Of a DNA stretch of 64,000 nt, positions 45,623 to 55,323 are shown one piece after another; positions within the stretch are counted from its first letter, which is position 1, and each line of letters opens with the position of its first letter. This stretch comes from Lactobacillus equicursoris DSM 19284 = JCM 14600 = CIP 110162 (lineage in GTDB: Bacteria > Bacillota > Bacilli > Lactobacillales > Lactobacillaceae), in the NCBI RefSeq assembly GCF_001434815.1, contig NZ_AZDU01000001.1, positions 1-64,000 on the forward strand, read 5' to 3'. The position numbers were made by a program, and so were the translations under genes. The notes beneath the pieces are model-generated. The model worked only from the letters and a program-made list of their open reading frames with translations. It did no database searches and was not told where the DNA came from.

Positions 45623-48600
45623 TTACCGGTAGCGTTTGTGCGTTTGGTAGTAGGCTTCCTTGCTACGCTGCATCGAGCGGTCTGCTTCTTCAACACAGCC
45701 TTCTATTTGGTGAGAATCCTCACACCAAACAGAACCAACAGAAATTGATGGTGCATCTGGCTCAGTCATCGCCTTTAAAAAGGCCTGATAGTCCTTTTCA
45801 AAAACATCACGTGGATTCCGGTCATCCAGCACTACAAACTCATCCCCGCCGACCCGATATACCATCTTGCGGCTGAAGTATTGGGTAATAAACTTGCTTG
45901 CCTTAATCAAAAGGTTGTCGCCGGCCTCGTGGCCAAACTTGTCGTTAGCTTCCTTCAAGCCGTTTAAGTCCATATAAATTATACCAATTTCCTTGGAGTT
46001 TTTGCTCTTTTGGTAGTGCTTCAGCTTGGCAAAATATGGGTGGCGGTCATTTAAGCCAGTTAAGACATCAGTATCTCTTTGCTTTTCCAGCCTTCTGCCT
46101 GTAATCTTGGAGCCAAAGAAGTCAGAAACCAGTTCAATCAAGTTGGTAAAATCGAGACTCAGGTCCAAATTGAAATTTTCAACCATGATGAAGCCACGAA
46201 CCGCGCCGTGTTCATAAAATGGTGCTAGCAAAACATTCTTCAAGTGGTAGTCTGCCGGGGATGAGGCAATAATCTCTGGAAAGGCTTCTTTGATCTGACC
46301 TGGATCAGTCAGAAGATAGCTGTCTTCAACTGCGAATTCTTCAATGCCAAAGCCAGCTGAATCTAAATCAAAGCTAAGATGCTGCTGCTTGTCTTTGACA
46401 TCAGCCAGCCCTACTTTATGCCAGCTATAGGCGTTTTTCGCTGAATTGCCGCTAGTTTCCATCAGGGAAACCCGATCAGCCTGAAGATCTTCGCCAAGTT
46501 TGGCTAGTCCTTTTTGGATGGACTGCTTGAAATCATTGCCTTCAACGTTCAGAATTTCTGAAATTCGCAGAATTTCACTGGTTGTATTTTGCTTTTGTTG
46601 AATTTCTTGCTCTTTTTGCTTTTGGTCATCGATGTTGATCATGGCAAAAGAATAGGCGTCAGGAACTGAGGCGGGGGCGATGACGTATTCATACCAGTGA
46701 CCATCGTCTCTTTGCATGATCCCAGAGTGGCTTTGCCCATTCTTGGCCTTCAGCAACTCCTTCATCCAAAAAGCAAGCTCATCATTTTGGTGGAAGAGGG
46801 AAATCAGGTTTCCTAACAGCTCTTCACGGCCAAAGCCAATGATTTCAGAATAAGCCTGGTTGACATAAACGTACTGCATGTCAACGACCCTTTTATGGTC
46901 GTAAATTGGACTGACCGTGACAAAGGGAATTGGCAAGTCCCGGTACTGGTCGGTATTGAGGTTAAAGGCAGCCGTCTTGCCTAAGTCATGCCTTTGCTGG
47001 TAGACCTGGTTGGCGTTATAAGAAGTTAAAACGTCAACGATGGCATAGGCATTGGTATAAGGGTTATAAGACATCAAGCGCTGGTAGCCTTCCACATAGA
47101 GACCGTTAGGGTAGCTGTGGACGCCATAGTGCCATTCGGTCTTGTGGTTTTCCCAGTATTCTTCTCTGATCCAGCGGTCTAATTCTAGATACAGCTGCTT
47201 GCCCATGTTTTTCATCTCTGTGGCAAAAGGATGCGCTTCTAAATCTTCTTGGGTGACCGACCCGCAGCTAAGCAGGTATTGGGTGTAGCCTTCGTTTCCT
47301 CTTAAATAGTGCAATTTACCGTCTCGGTATTCCAAAAAGCCCAGCGGCGTCCCCTTAAAGTAGCGGTCAAAAATCATGTCTGGCTGCTCAAAGGTGAGGA
47401 AATGGTCCTGGATCGGTTCAATAAATTGCGGCTTTTCTAGACTCATCATCCCGATGCTGTTGTAGTAGTTGGATTCAGCCAGCTGCTCGACGTTGGCATT
47501 TGGTCCCTTGACCCAGGTGCTAAAGGCTTTGGCAAAAGGCAGCGGCTGACCAAAGTAGTAGCCTTGAGCGGCTGAGCAGCCGATTTCTCTCAAGGTCAGC
47601 AGCTGCTTGGCATTTTCCACGCCGCCGACCACCGTATCGATTCCCAGTTCTTCGGCTAGCTCGATCATCTTTTTCAAGACTTTCTTAGACCGGTCAAAGT
47701 TGTCATCGGTGATAAAACTGGCATCAAACTTGATGCAGGAAATTGGCAGGTCATCCTTCATGATGCTGATGGAAGAATAGCCTTCCCCAAAGCTGTCCAC
47801 CCAAACGGAAAAGCCATGGCGGTGGAAGATCTCAATCTGATCCTTGACTTTTTCTGAATTCAAATTGCGGATATCATTGCTGATTTCGATGACCAAAAGT
47901 TCTTTGTCTAAGCCACTCGCTTCAAAGCGGGAGACGATTTCTTCAGCCATATTGTACTGCTCAAATTCTGAGCTAAAGAGGTTGACGGAAATCGCAATAT
48001 CCTCGCTGCCCTGGGCCTGCATCGTCTTTAAGTCGGCAATCACCCGGTCAACCATGTAAAGGTCCATCTTGTAGAGGATCCCCGCCCGGTCCAAAATTGG
48101 CACGAACTGCTCATTCATCAAGATTCCCTTGTCTGGCACCCGCCACCTAGCTAAGGCTTCCCAGTTGCCTGTCTGACCGTTTAAGATGCGGACGATTGGC
48201 TGGTAAAAAGGCTCAATCCAGCCTTCCTTTAAGGCCCGGTCAAAATTCTTCAGGACATAGTTTTCCAGCTCCAAGTCATGCTGGTTGTCCTTGCTGAAGT
48301 AAGTAACATGAGACTTAGCACTGTGCTCATAATTGCAAGCTGATTTAACAAGGGTGCAGCTAGAGGCAATATCATCATAAGGCAGATTAGCGCTGTCATA
48401 AACGCCAATTCTGACATTTAGGCTCTTTCCCCCATTGATGCTTTGGCATTCCTGGATAAAACTGTCTAGTCTTTTGTCAAGATCTGTGTCTTCGGTAAAA
48501 GCATAGAACTCATCCTCATTGAAGTGACCGCAATTTTCAATGCCAAAATACTTTCTCAGCAAATTAGCAAAAGCCTTCAGCAGCTTGTTGCCTTCGCTAT

Positions 48601-49214
48601 AGGAATAGCTGACGTTAAAATGACTAAAGCCAATCAGGTTAAAGGCTAAAAGGACTGGAGTCTTGTCTGCCCGAAACAGGGCCTTGATCCCAGCGTCGGC
48701 CAGTTCATAGAAATAAGGCATGTTAGGCAGACCAGTCACGCTGTTATAACGGCTATCCACGTTTAAGAGACAATAGGAAGTAGATTTCATGGGAATATCT
48801 AAACCTCTTTGCTGGTCCAGTTCTTTTAATCGCTTTAAAGATAAAGTGGTCATCCAAAAAAGAATCATTTCCTGGCCCTCACAAAGGACTTTTTCCCCTT
48901 GGACTTGCATCAAGCAATAATCTTTTTTCAGCAGGCAGCTTGATTCTAAATTGATTTTCGTAGATGACCTCTTCACTTTGCATAAAGGCATAGAAGTCTT
49001 GCTGGACATCGGAAATTTCCCGCATGGAGATGCCCATGTAAGGATCGTGACTCAAGAAAGCAAGGAGTTTTTCGCGACTTAAGCCGTATAAGTGGCAGAT
49101 GCCTTTAGACAAGGCAACCGGAATTAAGTGCTGGTTAGCAAATTGGCAAAGTGCTATCACCACTTCATTATTCGTGATGTCTTGTTTATTAATTTCTCTA
49201 AGCTGCTTTTTCAT
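45623..49214 (-). pseudogene. Frameshifted PAS-EAL-GAF-GGDEF signalling protein
   Basis: A second very large gene, split between a start fragment (49214 to about 48925; ATG after GGGAGAAAAG) and a long frame (to 45623). The N-terminal fragment is PAS-like (FRIKLPAEK) and leaves frame in the run of six T's at 48923-48928; with five T's it joins PAEK-DYCLMQVQ. Next come a degenerate GGDEF domain (NEDEF), an EAL domain with altered catalytic motifs (EALARW kept; DSFGEGYSS; GGVEN in place of EGVE), a PAS domain, a GAF domain, and a C-terminal GGDEF domain with an intact RVGGDEFVVL signature. It lacks transmembrane segments. Confidence 0.8.
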
Positions 49215-49401
49215 CTTTTCTCCCAAAATTGTACTTTACCCGCGGTAATATCAAGATTTTTAAGAGCCAATAATTAATCAACTTTTAATTTGTTTGTTAA
49301 ATAGCAATAAAGCACCAATTTAAACGTATTTTAGTTATTATATATTACTAATTACCGAACGGCAAGTCAAACAAATTCAAACGCTTACTTTAAAACCAAA
49401 T

Positions 49402-49428
49402 AAAAAGCCGAGGATTATTCCTCGGTTT
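49402..49428 (-). terminator. Terminator overlapping the end of the 250-aa membrane gene
   Basis: CCGAGGA and TCCTCGG form a short stem followed on the minus strand by CTTTTTATTTGG; the stem includes the last codons of the gene. Confidence 0.75.
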
Positions 49429-50164
49429 CGGTTAATTCTGATGTTTTTGGTCCCTTGCCCCGCCATTTCCGCCAATCCTGATAAAAAAGAAAGGCAACTA
49501 AGACTAAGGCAACTGCGAACCCGGCAACGCTAAGCCAGGAATAGTTGAACCAGATCTTGCTGTAAACTTCTTGCTGGGCCAGCTTGGTCAGGTAGTTGCA
49601 GATAAAGACCTGAAAGCCAAAAGCACTGACTGAGCCAACCAAAATCGGCAGCCAGGCAAAGTGCCTGTTAAAGATCAACAAGGCTACGCCCAAAATATAC
49701 AAGAAGCAGACAACCCACAAAGACAGCTGGTAAATTTGAGTAATCTGCTGAAGCTCAGACTCATGCAGCTTGAGCTCACTGTTGACCAGGTACAGGATAA
49801 GTTCAGATAAAAACTCTTGCAAACTATTTTTGGCCGGCAGCTTCAAGTCAGACGACTTAAGTTTTTGGTTTTCCCGGTAGCGGACCACTAGGTGGTAAAG
49901 GCTCAAATAGGATTCACTCAGCGAAACCTTTTTGGGCAATTCCTTGACCAAGTCATCTTTCAATCCAGAGTTAATAGCCGCATTGGCCGCCATCGACATC
50001 GCAGTTGGCTTTTTGGCATTGGCAAAATTTTCGATCGTGTCTGATGCAAAATCCTTAGCACCATCCATTTTAAAAGTTACCGGACCCGTCAGCAAGGCTA
50101 CTAAAGAGAGAATCGCTAACAAGGTACAGATGATTTTTTGCACCCGTAGATAATTTTTCTTCAT
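49415..50164 (-). CDS. Membrane protein of unknown function next to the fluoride exporter pair
   Basis: About 249 aa. One N-terminal transmembrane segment (residues 11-31) precedes a helical extracytoplasmic region (about 32-138), then three further membrane segments (about 145-165, 170-192 and 212-235) and a basic C-terminal tail ending in Thr/Glu. I do not recognise the family. It lies 4-7 bp after crcB2, so it is likely part of the same transcript. The ATG at 50164 has only a weak ribosome site, which suggests translational coupling. Confidence 0.6.
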   Translation of the reverse strand: MKKNYLRVQKIICTLLAILSLVALLTGPVTFKMDGAKDFASDTIENFANAKKPTAMSMAANAAINSGLKDDLVKELPKKVSLSESYLSLYHLVVRYRENQKLKSSDLKLPAKNSLQEFLSELILYLVNSELKLHESELQQITQIYQLSLWVVCFLYILGVALLIFNRHFAWLPILVGSVSAFGFQVFICNYLTKLAQQEVYSKIWFNYSWLSVAGFAVALVLVAFLFYQDWRKWRGKGPKTSELTETEE

Positions 50165-50170
50165 CAATTC

Positions 50171-50527
50171 TTACAGGCCGCCTAGAGCATAGCCCACAGT
50201 CACCAAGGCCAAGCCGCCCAAGTAGCTGGCTAGCAAGTAATGCTTCAAGGTGCGCCTTTGGCCGCTGTCTGCCAAAGACAGCATCTCCACGTTCAAAGTA
50301 GAAAAAGTGGTGTAGCCGCCCAGCACTCCGCTGCCCAGCAAGGCATACCAGAACACGCCCAGCTTTAGCCGGAACAAAAGTCCCAGCAAAAAGGCTCCGG
50401 TCAAGTTGATCAGCAAGGTTGGCCACGGAAAAACAGATTGCTTCATCCAGTGCTTCTTGCCATAATTGGTAATCGCATAGCGTAAGACTGCGCCAAAACT
50501 AGCGCCAAATGCTGCTGCAAAGCCCAT
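50171..50527 (-). CDS. crcB2: Fluoride exporter subunit CrcB/Fluc (second gene of pair)
   Basis: A 118-aa four-helix membrane protein. Family signatures: GAVLRYAITNY near the N-terminus, TLLINLTGAFLLGLL with the conserved Asn, and GGYTTFSTLNVEML with the Phe box-type threonine/phenylalanine stretch. Fluc channels form dual-topology dimers; two adjacent genes, as here, usually form a heterodimer with opposite orientations. It directly follows the first copy with a 2-bp gap. Confidence 0.92.
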   Translation of the reverse strand: MGFAAAFGASFGAVLRYAITNYGKKHWMKQSVFPWPTLLINLTGAFLLGLLFRLKLGVFWYALLGSGVLGGYTTFSTLNVEMLSLADSGQRRTLKHYLLASYLGGLALVTVGYALGGL

Positions 50528-50529
50528 CT

Positions 50530-50916
50530 CTAGCTCCTTTCTATCATTTTTTGACTGACTGCCAGTGTAGCCTTTTTACCCAAAAAAGCAAAGAAAAAGC
50601 CGCACAGAATGCTGAGCAAAAAATAGAGCAAGGCGCCAAGGCTTTGCCCGGCTGCCAGCAGCTTCAAGGTGTCCAGGTTAAAGCTGGAAAAAGTGGTAAA
50701 GGCCCCCACAAAGCCCGTGCTTAATCCAGTTACCAGCCAGTCTTTGGTAGTCGTGATCTTCAAGAACAGGTAAGTTAAAAAAGCGAGCAAAAAACAGCCT
50801 AAAATATTGCCGGCAAAAGTGCCGTAAAAAGAAAATTGCTGATTTAAGCCATAACGCGCTGCCCCGCCCAAAAAGGCAAAAAAGGCTACGCTCAAGTACT
50901 TTTTAGTTGCTTCCAA
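50530..50916 (-). CDS. crcB1: Fluoride exporter subunit CrcB/Fluc (first gene of pair)
   Basis: A 128-aa four-helix membrane protein with [29 protein letters not shown] and [16 protein letters not shown]. It starts with TTG preceded by AGGAG. I searched the 80 bp upstream for a fluoride riboswitch and found none that matched. A palindrome TAAAGCGCTTTA (50976-50987) lies there instead. Confidence 0.92.
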   Translation of the reverse strand: MEATKKYLSVAFFAFLGGAARYGLNQQFSFYGTFAGNILGCFLLAFLTYLFLKITTTKDWLVTGLSTGFVGAFTTFSSFNLDTLKLLAAGQSLGALLYFLLSILCGFFFAFLGKKATLAVSQKMIERS

Positions 50917-50975
50917 AATTGCTCCTAACTAACGAATGTTTCTTTGAATAACACACTAGTTATTAGCATACAACA

Positions 50976-50987
50976 TAAAGCGCTTTA
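50976..50987. promoter_or_regulatory. Palindrome upstream of crcB1, possible cre-like site
   Basis: TAAAGCGCTTTA is a perfect 12-bp palindrome with the central CG expected of a catabolite-responsive element, but the outer positions miss the consensus TG/CA ends. Treat as a weak CcpA-site candidate. Confidence 0.3.
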
Positions 50988-50995
50988 CAGGCAAA

Positions 50996-51035
50996 CAAAA
51001 AGTGAAATCGATCACACCGATTTCACTTAATTTTT
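50996..51035 (-). terminator. Terminator of the copper operon
   Basis: AGTGAAATCG and CGATTTCACT pair around a 7-nt loop, 25-30 bp after the ATPase stop, with T-runs on the minus strand (CTTTTTG). Confidence 0.82.
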
Positions 51036-51060
51036 GCGTCATTTTTTCCTAGCCTTAACT

Positions 51061-52968
51061 TTAGCTGGCCTGCCCAGCAATCTTGACCCAGTTGAGCATG
51101 AGTGAAGAAGTCACAACCGAAACTGAGCTGAGGGCCATGGCTAAACCGGCTAGTTCAGGGCTTAAGCTAATGCCGACCCCCACTAAAACGCCAGCCGCAA
51201 TCGGAATCCCGATCAAGTTGTAGATCAAGGCCCAGAAGAGATTGAGCTTGATTCTTTGAAAGGTCTTCTTGGCCACGTCCAGGGCTCTTAATACGCCCTT
51301 CAGGTCGTTTTTGACTAGGACAATGCCGCCGGCTTCTTTGGCCACGTCGGTCCCGGTTCCCATGGCAATGCCGATATCAGCCGTAGCTAAAGCTGGCGCG
51401 TCATTGATCCCGTCTCCGGCAAAGGCCACTGTACCGGTCTTTTTCAATTCTTCAATGACTTCTGCCTTTTCCTGGGGCAAGACGCCGGCAATCACCTGGT
51501 CTAAGCCTAGTGCTTGGCCGATGGCATTAGCCACAGCAGAGTTATCCCCGGTCAACATCACGGTCTTGATCTTGCGCTCTTTCAGCTGCTGGATCACGCT
51601 CTTGGCTTCAGCCTTTGGTGGATCTTGCAAAGCCAAGAGGCCGATGGTCTCGCCAGCCTTTTGCACGTAAACGACAGTCTTAGCTTCTTTGGCCAAGGCT
51701 TCGCCCTGTTTGGCAAAAATCCTATTACCAGCAAATTCGTCCTTACCAACCCGAACTTCTTGGCCATCGATCAGCCCCTTGACCCCCTGGCCTTCAACCG
51801 CCGCAAAATTCGCAACTGGCAATAAAGACAACTTAGCCTTTTGGGCCTGGTCTACAATGGCGCTAGCCAAAGGGTGCTCAGAACTGGCTTCCAGGCTAGC
51901 AGCTAAAAGCAAAGCGTCTGAATCGCCCACCTGGTTCACCACTTGCGGGTGACCTTCAGTTAAGGTACCAGTCTTGTCAAAGACCAAGGCATCAACTTTA
52001 GCCGCCTTTTCCAAGACTTCCCCATCCTTGATCAAGACACCTAAACGGGCGCTGCGGCTGCTGCCAACTAAGAGAGCAGTTGGCGTTGCTAGGCCTAGGG
52101 CACATGGGCAGGCAATTACGACGACGGACACGGCAAAAAGCATGGCCTGCACGGGGTCGCTGCTGATCAGGTACCAAACCGTAAAAGTCGCGATGCTCAA
52201 GATCAAAACGATTGGTACGAAGTAGTTAGAGATCTGGTCGGTTAATTTTTGGATTGGAGCTCGTGAATTTTGCGCCTTTTTCACCACGTCCATGATCTGA
52301 GACAGCATGGTATCCTTGCCGACTTTTTCGGCTTCCATCAAGAGCATCCCTGCCCCGTTGACGGTCGCCCCAATCACGCTGTCGCCAGGCTGCTTTTTCA
52401 CCGGCATGCTTTCCCCAGTCACCATGGCTTCATTGATGGTGCTTTGCCCCTCTAAGACCTTGCCATCGACTGGCACCTTTTCACCCGGCCGGACCTTGAT
52501 CATGTCGCCAGGCACCACTTCAGCCAGCGGTATCTTGATAAATTCCCCGTTTCGCTTGACTTCGGCCTCTTTAGCCTGCAAATCCAGCAGCTTGCTCAAG
52601 GCCGCTTCGGCGTTAGCATGCATCTTTTCTTCCATGGCATCGCCTAAGAGGACAAAGATCAAGACAAAGGCCGCACTTTCAAAATACACCGCCCGACCCG
52701 TGAAATAGGCAAAAACGCTGTAGAGGTAGGTAATGGAAGTCCCAACCGCGACTAGGGTGTTCATGTTGGCCAGGTGCCGCTTAAAGGCGGCCCAGGCGCT
52801 GACGATATAAGGCTTAGCCGCAATCAGCATGATCAGGGTCGTTGCGATCAGGCTGTATTCTCTGCTAAAGGGCAGCATCACGTGCCAAAGCATCAAGGTC
52901 ATCTCAGCCAGCATGGGCAAGGCCAAGACCAGGCACAGCCAAAAGCGGCGCCAATTAGTCATTTCCAT
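51061..52968 (-). CDS. Copper-exporting P1B-type ATPase (CopA/CopB-like)
   Basis: A 635-aa heavy-metal P-type ATPase. It has the metal-binding CPC motif in [17 protein letters not shown], phosphorylation motif [15 protein letters not shown] dephosphorylation loop ([12 protein letters not shown]) and the C-terminal hinge [11 protein letters not shown]. The N-terminal HMA domain(s) usual in CopA are absent: the protein starts almost directly with the first membrane helices. Two separate cupredoxin genes directly upstream may take over metal handling. It starts at the end of the second cupredoxin gene, so translation is coupled. Confidence 0.9.
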   Translation of the reverse strand: MEMTNWRRFWLCLVLALPMLAEMTLMLWHVMLPFSREYSLIATTLIMLIAAKPYIVSAWAAFKRHLANMNTLVAVGTSITYLYSVFAYFTGRAVYFESAAFVLIFVLLGDAMEEKMHANAEAALSKLLDLQAKEAEVKRNGEFIKIPLAEVVPGDMIKVRPGEKVPVDGKVLEGQSTINEAMVTGESMPVKKQPGDSVIGATVNGAGMLLMEAEKVGKDTMLSQIMDVVKKAQNSRAPIQKLTDQISNYFVPIVLILSIATFTVWYLISSDPVQAMLFAVSVVVIACPCALGLATPTALLVGSSRSARLGVLIKDGEVLEKAAKVDALVFDKTGTLTEGHPQVVNQVGDSDALLLAASLEASSEHPLASAIVDQAQKAKLSLLPVANFAAVEGQGVKGLIDGQEVRVGKDEFAGNRIFAKQGEALAKEAKTVVYVQKAGETIGLLALQDPPKAEAKSVIQQLKERKIKTVMLTGDNSAVANAIGQALGLDQVIAGVLPQEKAEVIEELKKTGTVAFAGDGINDAPALATADIGIAMGTGTDVAKEAGGIVLVKNDLKGVLRALDVAKKTFQRIKLNLFWALIYNLIGIPIAAGVLVGVGISLSPELAGLAMALSSVSVVTSSLMLNWVKIAGQAS

Positions 52969-53244
52969 CTAGTCCACCACGATCTTTCCGTGAAACATGT
53001 CCATCCCGCAGACAAAAGGAATTTCCCCCTTTTGGTCGGTTGGAATGGCAATTTGGTGCTTGCCTGGGGCAAAGAGGTCCATTTTTTGGTCTAAAGACTT
53101 AAAGTCAACCTCCCGGAGACAGGCATTATCAGTCTTCACTTTAAAAGTAATTTCAGCAGGCTTGCCCTGCTTAAAGTGAATTTCACTTGGCTCATAGCCC
53201 TTGTCAACGACGATGGTTTGCTTTTGCTTGTTTGAAAAGAACAT
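52969..53244 (-). CDS. Cupredoxin-domain protein
   Basis: A 91-aa beta-sandwich protein of the cupredoxin_1 type without a visible signal peptide or anchor. The metal site residues cluster at the end, CGMDMFHG, with an earlier cysteine in DNACLREVDF. It is a shortened sister of the upstream 124-aa protein (both share a GYEP start, a KQGxPAEITF strand and an EI-CGM-FHGK end). Its ATG overlaps the upstream gene stop. It probably holds copper for the ATPase. The cytosolic or membrane-anchored location is inferred. Confidence 0.82.
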   Translation of the reverse strand: MFFSNKQKQTIVVDKGYEPSEIHFKQGKPAEITFKVKTDNACLREVDFKSLDQKMDLFAPGKHQIAIPTDQKGEIPFVCGMDMFHGKIVVD

Positions 53245-53618
53245 TATTGTACAATCACCTTTCCATGGAACATGTTCATCCCGCAGGCGTAGTCAATTTC
53301 GCCCTTCTTGTCGGTTGGGATAACGATTTTGCTTTCTTTGGCTAGAGTCAGGTCCTGGTCAACCCCTAAGTCTGGGAAGACTACTCGGCTTAGACAAGCT
53401 GTTTGGTCTTCCATGTCAAAAGTAATTTCGGCGGGCACGCCCTGCTTTAAGTACAAGACTTCTGGCTCATAGCCGCCCTTGACCACCACGCGGCCCTCTT
53501 GCTGGCCATTAATGATTTCAGCATGGGCCTGCTTTTTGTCAAAGTTGCCGAAAAACCACCAGCAGGTTAAGGCCGTCAAAGCCAAGGCGATCGCTACCAC
53601 AAGTATTTTCATCAACAT
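53244..53618 (-). CDS. Membrane-anchored cupredoxin-domain protein
   Basis: A 124-aa protein: an N-terminal helix (about residues 5-25, LVVAIALALTALTCWWF) followed by a cupredoxin domain with CLSRVVF, the KGGYEPEVLYLKQGVPAEITF segment and C-terminal CGMNMFHGKVIV. The topology suggests that the domain faces outside. It is adjacent to the ATPase and cupredoxin, all in one operon. Start choice among two nearby ATGs is open. Confidence 0.82.
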   Translation of the reverse strand: MLMKILVVAIALALTALTCWWFFGNFDKKQAHAEIINGQQEGRVVVKGGYEPEVLYLKQGVPAEITFDMEDQTACLSRVVFPDLGVDQDLTLAKESKIVIPTDKKGEIDYACGMNMFHGKVIVQ

Positions 53619-53660
53619 CCTATTTACCTTCTTTTATCTTTTCTAGTTCGAAATATCGCT

Positions 53661-54119
53661 TTATTTCTCAGCCTTCATCGTCATTTCTTCCATAACCGGA
53701 TGGCAAGCTGCTAGGCAGTTGCAAGGGACCGCCTCAGGAGCAGTTTGCTTTTTTTCTTCCAGTTTGGCAACCAGCAAATCAATGTCTTCTTGACTCAAAG
53801 GAATCTCGTCTATCAGCCGGAGTAATACCGCCCCCTTGTGCATGTCGCACATGGCTGAAAGTTCTGCTTTGAGGTTTTGGTACATCCCCTCTTCTTCGCT
53901 CAGCTGAGCCTTGTAGGAAAAACGGTGGCCGGTTCTGGCCACTTCCAGGTAGCCTTTTTCGACTAGCCGGCGCAGCAGGGTCTTGGTCGTCGACGCACTC
54001 CAACCGTACTTTTGCTGCAGCTGGTCGACCACCTGGCTGCTAGTCACCTCGCCTAAAGACCAAACGATTCGCATGGCCTGCCATTCGCTGCTAGAAATCT
54101 GACAATCTTTTTCACTCAT
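53661..54119 (-). CDS. copY: CopY/TcrY-family copper-responsive repressor
   Basis: A 152-aa winged-helix repressor of the BlaI/MecI/CopY family. The DNA-binding domain (about residues 5-75) shows SSSEWQAMRIVWSLGEVTSSQVVDQL and the helix STTKTLLRRLVEKGYL. The C-terminus has a metal-binding cysteine cluster CNCLAAC; this is shorter than the classical CxCx4-5CxC of Enterococcus CopY. The ATG at 54119 follows AAGGGAGG. It is first in the operon and presumably represses it in the absence of copper excess. Confidence 0.9.
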   Translation of the reverse strand: MSEKDCQISSSEWQAMRIVWSLGEVTSSQVVDQLQQKYGWSASTTKTLLRRLVEKGYLEVARTGHRFSYKAQLSEEEGMYQNLKAELSAMCDMHKGAVLLRLIDEIPLSQEDIDLLVAKLEEKKQTAPEAVPCNCLAACHPVMEEMTMKAEK

Positions 54120-54191
54120 GATTTTTGCCTCCCTTAGCAATTCGTCCAAACATGTTTATCGTGATCTATCTTCTTACTTTTGTTTTCTGTC

Positions 54192-54243
54192 TACGTCTGT
54201 AAACTTACAATAATTATTCTAGCACAATGTTTACACTTGTCAA
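54192..54243 (-). promoter_or_regulatory. Copper operon promoter with two cop boxes
   Basis: On the minus strand, TTGACA (54238-54243) and TAGAAT (54216-54221, with a TGC before it) form the promoter with a 16-bp spacer. GACAAGTGTA (54232-54241) matches the cop box KACANNTGTA exactly and overlaps the -35. A second box TACAGACGTA (54192-54201) matches 9 of 10 and lies just downstream of the expected start. Confidence 0.82.
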
Positions 54244-55232
54244 CTTTTTCGATACTGGTTGCCAAAAAATACGGCCGCAGCTGCTCTTCTCGCCTCTTGC
54301 CAGGCGGTATTGCCCCTTTTTGGATAAACAGCGTTGGTCAAAATGATTATCGCCCGCTTATTGTCCAAATCGATCCCTAAACCTGGACCGGTAAAACCGG
54401 TATGCCAGTAAAACTTTTTGCCAGACTGCCAGCGGATCCAGGCCAGGGTTCTTTCAAAGACATCGTAGTCGCCCAATGACTGAATCACTGAACTCTCTTT
54501 TCCTTTTTCCAGGTAAAAAAGGCTAAAGCGGACCAAGTCATCGAGGGTCGAGAAGAGGCCAGCATGGCCAGCAACTCCCCCCATTTGATAGGCTGTTTCG
54601 TCATGGACGCTGCCCCAGACCCAGCCCCGCTCTTTGGTTACTTCCGTTGGCACAAAGCGGCTTTTTTCAGCTTGGGGCAAATAGCCGGTATCCTGCATCC
54701 CTAAGGGCTGAAAAACTTGCTCTTGTAAAATTTCATTTAAAGGTCGCTGGTAAATCGTCTCCATAATTTTTCCTAGGACAATAAAGTTCAGGTCAGAATA
54801 AACCGAGTCCGTCCCCGGCTGGTAGACCTGCTTGCTGGCCTTTACTGCCTCCCAGACAGCCGCTGGGCTAGCGTACTGCCAGACATTTTCTAGGTCTGGC
54901 GCTAGGCCACTATTGTGGAGCAAAAGCTCTTTAATGGTCACCTGGTCAAAGCCCGTATCAAAAAAGTTACCCACCTGATCCTCCAGCTGAATTTTTCCTT
55001 GATCCAGCAAGTAAAAAATGCCGCTGGCCGTCCCCACCACCTTGGTAAGAGACGCCAGGTCATAGAGCATCCCGGGCACCAGCTCTGGCCCATCCTGATA
55101 GCTTTTGCCTAGGTAGTGGGTAAAAGTCTGTCCTTCATCTAAAACGGCGTAAGAAACGCCGCTGACAATGCCCTGCTTAACTGCTTGGTCAAAAATCTTG
55201 TTTATCTTGTGATCAATTTCCTCTAGTTTCAT
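54240..55232 (-). CDS. Serine hydrolase, class C beta-lactamase fold (second copy)
   Basis: A 330-aa member of the same family as the gene at 15937-16941. Motifs: SLTK in YDLASLTKVVGT, YSD in VYSDLNFIVLG, and HTG in YWHTGFTGPG. No signal peptide is visible. Strong AAGGAGGG ribosome site. It is followed only by the copper promoter region, so the stop codon abuts the cop-box area. Substrate unknown. Confidence 0.87.
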   Translation of the reverse strand: MKLEEIDHKINKIFDQAVKQGIVSGVSYAVLDEGQTFTHYLGKSYQDGPELVPGMLYDLASLTKVVGTASGIFYLLDQGKIQLEDQVGNFFDTGFDQVTIKELLLHNSGLAPDLENVWQYASPAAVWEAVKASKQVYQPGTDSVYSDLNFIVLGKIMETIYQRPLNEILQEQVFQPLGMQDTGYLPQAEKSRFVPTEVTKERGWVWGSVHDETAYQMGGVAGHAGLFSTLDDLVRFSLFYLEKGKESSVIQSLGDYDVFERTLAWIRWQSGKKFYWHTGFTGPGLGIDLDNKRAIIILTNAVYPKRGNTAWQEARRAAAAVFFGNQYRKS

Positions 55233-55250
55233 AGACCCTCCTTAAAGCAG

Positions 55251-55282
55251 AAAAAGGGCAAATCCTGCGATTTGCCCCTTCT
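55251..55282 (-). terminator. Terminator after the HAD phosphatase gene
   Basis: GGGCAAATC and GATTTGCCC pair around a short loop and are followed on the minus strand by TTTTTCTGC. It lies between the HAD gene and the second beta-lactamase-fold gene. Confidence 0.83.
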
Positions 55283-55323
55283 CACTGATTCGATACTGAT
55301 CTATGCTTTTTTTAGCAAAGATC

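Noticed and set aside
50917..51000. Fluoride riboswitch upstream of crcB1
   Set aside because: I do not see the GATGG core and pairing pattern of the known crcB motif; only a palindrome is present.
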